From an uncultured Pseudomonadota bacterium (GTDB taxonomy: Bacteria > Pseudomonadota > Gammaproteobacteria > Burkholderiales > SG8-39), in the NCBI GenBank assembly GCA_903834835.1, contig CAILKO010000046.1, forward strand, positions 24,524 to 88,523: DNA of 64,000 nucleotides, given 5' to 3'. The notes under the pieces are model-generated. The model did not search any database, was not told where the DNA came from, and saw nothing but the letters and a program-made list of their open reading frames with translations. Shown here piece by piece: positions 63,029 to 64,000 of the stretch. Within the stretch, counting starts at the first letter, position 1. Each line of letters opens with the position of its first letter. The position numbers and the translations under genes are program-made.

Positions 63029-63838
63029 ATGCCGGGCGGGGAACTCGGCAGGATTGCGGCCGAAATGCGCGCCGCCAGGCGCTGGGCATGCTCACTCGCG
63101 CCGTTCAGCGACCGACTTCCGATGCTCACCATGGCGGAAGCCTATGCGGTGGGGCGCGATCTGCACGCCGCCCGGCTCGCCGAGGGCGAGGCCGCGGTCG
63201 GGCGCAAGATCGGTTTTACCAATCCGGCGATGTGGACGGCGCTCGGCGTGCGCGATCCGATCTGGGCGCACATGTATGCCTCCGACGTGCAGCCTCTGGA
63301 CGGCACGCCGCTCGCACTGAAGGGTTTCGTCGAGCCGCGCATCGAGCCCGAGATCGTGTTCCGGCTTGCAGCGGTGCCACCGCGTGATGCGGACCTCGCC
63401 GGAATCGCGGCCTGCATCGAATGGGTCGCACAGGGCTTTGAACTCGTGCAGTCGCATTTCCCGCTGTGGCGCTTCCGGGCGCCAGATACGGTGATCGATG
63501 GCGGACTGCATGCTGCGCTGCGCTTCGGCCCGCCGACGCCCCTGCGCGAGATCGCTGCGGACCCGGTTGCGGCGCTCGCAGGTTTTACGCTGGAGCTTTT
63601 CTGTGACGGCGTACCGGTGGAAGCAGGGCGCGGCGCGAACGTGCTCGGCAATCCGCTCGCCGCGCTGGCGCATCTGGTGGCGCTCGTGGCGAGCGACCCG
63701 GACGCGGCACCGCTGCGGCCGGGGGAGATCATCACCACCGGAACGATCACTGCAGCCTGGCCGGTGCATCCGGGGGAATGCTGGTCGGTGCGGCTTGCGG
63801 GGATCTCGCTCGCAGCCGGGGAGCTACGGTTAGCCTGA
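63029..63838 (+). CDS. 2-keto-4-pentenoate hydratase/fumarylacetoacetase-family enzyme
   Basis: A 269-residue enzyme of the FAH superfamily, hydratase branch (MhpD/HpaH-like). Features are AVGRKIGFTNPAMWTALGVR near residue 55, the metal-binding glutamates in FVEPRIEPEIVFRL, and PLRPGEIITTGTITAAWPVH near the C-terminus. It probably acts on a 2-oxo-acid from aromatic or cyclic compound breakdown, perhaps with the SDR upstream. The start ATG at 63029 comes four bases after that gene. Confidence 0.92.
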   Translation: MPGGELGRIAAEMRAARRWACSLAPFSDRLPMLTMAEAYAVGRDLHAARLAEGEAAVGRKIGFTNPAMWTALGVRDPIWAHMYASDVQPLDGTPLALKGFVEPRIEPEIVFRLAAVPPRDADLAGIAACIEWVAQGFELVQSHFPLWRFRAPDTVIDGGLHAALRFGPPTPLREIAADPVAALAGFTLELFCDGVPVEAGRGANVLGNPLAALAHLVALVASDPDAAPLRPGEIITTGTITAAWPVHPGECWSVRLAGISLAAGELRLA

Positions 63839-64000
63839 GCCGGCGATTCTCCGGAGTCGCAGGCCGTGGAGGAGCCGCAGCGGGGTGAATTCAACTTCTA
63901 AGTGCAACGTTTGATGAACCGTGGAGGGGGTGGGCGAGATGCCATAGCATCCGAGCCGCCTCAACCACCACAGTCAAAGTTGCCCAAATGGCCTACAGAC
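63839..64000. other. Right-edge region, possible insertion-sequence end
   Basis: No gene is visible in the last 162 bases. From 63887 the sequence ATTCAACTTCTAAGTGCAAC resembles the terminal inverted repeat of some IS30-family elements (compare ATTCAA..GCAAC), and the composition changes from there. With only one end in the window this cannot be settled. Confidence 0.25.

Overview
The window is about 64 kb of high-GC DNA whose gene order is that of a betaproteobacterium, most likely an environmental Burkholderiales-type organism. Three things point there. The conserved blocks aroC, then hfq-hflX-hflK-hflC-DUF2065-hisZ-purA, and rnr-rlmB with rpsF-priB-rpsR-rplI-dnaB, are typical. PriB lies between S6 and S18. 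Four Bug-family (TctC-like) periplasmic solute receptors occur without any TctA/TctB membrane partner, a signature expansion of Burkholderiales. I did not compute GC or codon statistics; statements about composition are by eye.

Layout. 1-16.3 kb is a catabolic, accessory metabolic zone: an SDR cut by the left edge, an orphan molybdenum hydroxylase large subunit, an amidohydrolase-Bug-Bug operon, SrkA kinase, a zinc alcohol dehydrogenase, an MmgE/PrpD protein, two glutathione peroxidase paralogues flanking an amidohydrolase, an isochorismatase-like protein, a class II aldolase, an exported MBL-fold hydrolase and an exported amidohydrolase. 16.4-25 kb is an accessory island: two complete toxin-antitoxin modules, a VOC protein, an OsmC-YcaO fusion beside a truncated DinB gene, a truncated antitoxin, a HAD dehalogenase and an antitoxin whose toxin is broken. 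The island ends in what I read as a relic integron: an N-terminal fragment of an IntI-type integrase on + (24783-24968), an attI-like junction, then three cassettes on - (a cREC receiver protein, a putative AbiC phage-abortive-infection protein, an unknown membrane-anchored protein) separated by attC-like sites. The last attC appears to run straight into the remains of a RelE-type toxin gene.

25-30.8 kb holds a TauD-type dioxygenase, a Bug receptor translationally coupled to an MlaF-like ABC ATPase, a transglutaminase-like unknown, a LigB-type dioxygenase, a GNAT acetyltransferase and a CBS protein. 30.8-38.5 kb is core: chorismate synthase, Hfq, HflX, HflK/HflC, HisZ, PurA. 38.5-42.7 kb carries LysE, a thioesterase, pirin, a CaiB CoA-transferase and another Bug receptor. 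42.8-49.7 kb is core information processing: tRNA-Leu(CAG), RNase R, an RlmB fused in frame to an ArsC/Spx-like domain, S6-PriB-S18-L9 and DnaB. 49.8-62.1 kb includes a CDGSH protein, PhoH and Bcp, AlaC, then the homoserine/threonine pair hom-thrC, an MscS channel and an AsmA protein. 62.2-63.8 kb has an SDR with a fumarylacetoacetase/hydratase-family enzyme.

Beyond genes, one perfect palindrome family (core ATAGTAAC-N6-GTTACTAT) occurs four times between genes, at about 10.46, 15.09, 25.01 and 39.64 kb. The spacer is always six bases and the outer arms differ but still pair. A separate 31-bp direct repeat brackets the MBL-fold gene.
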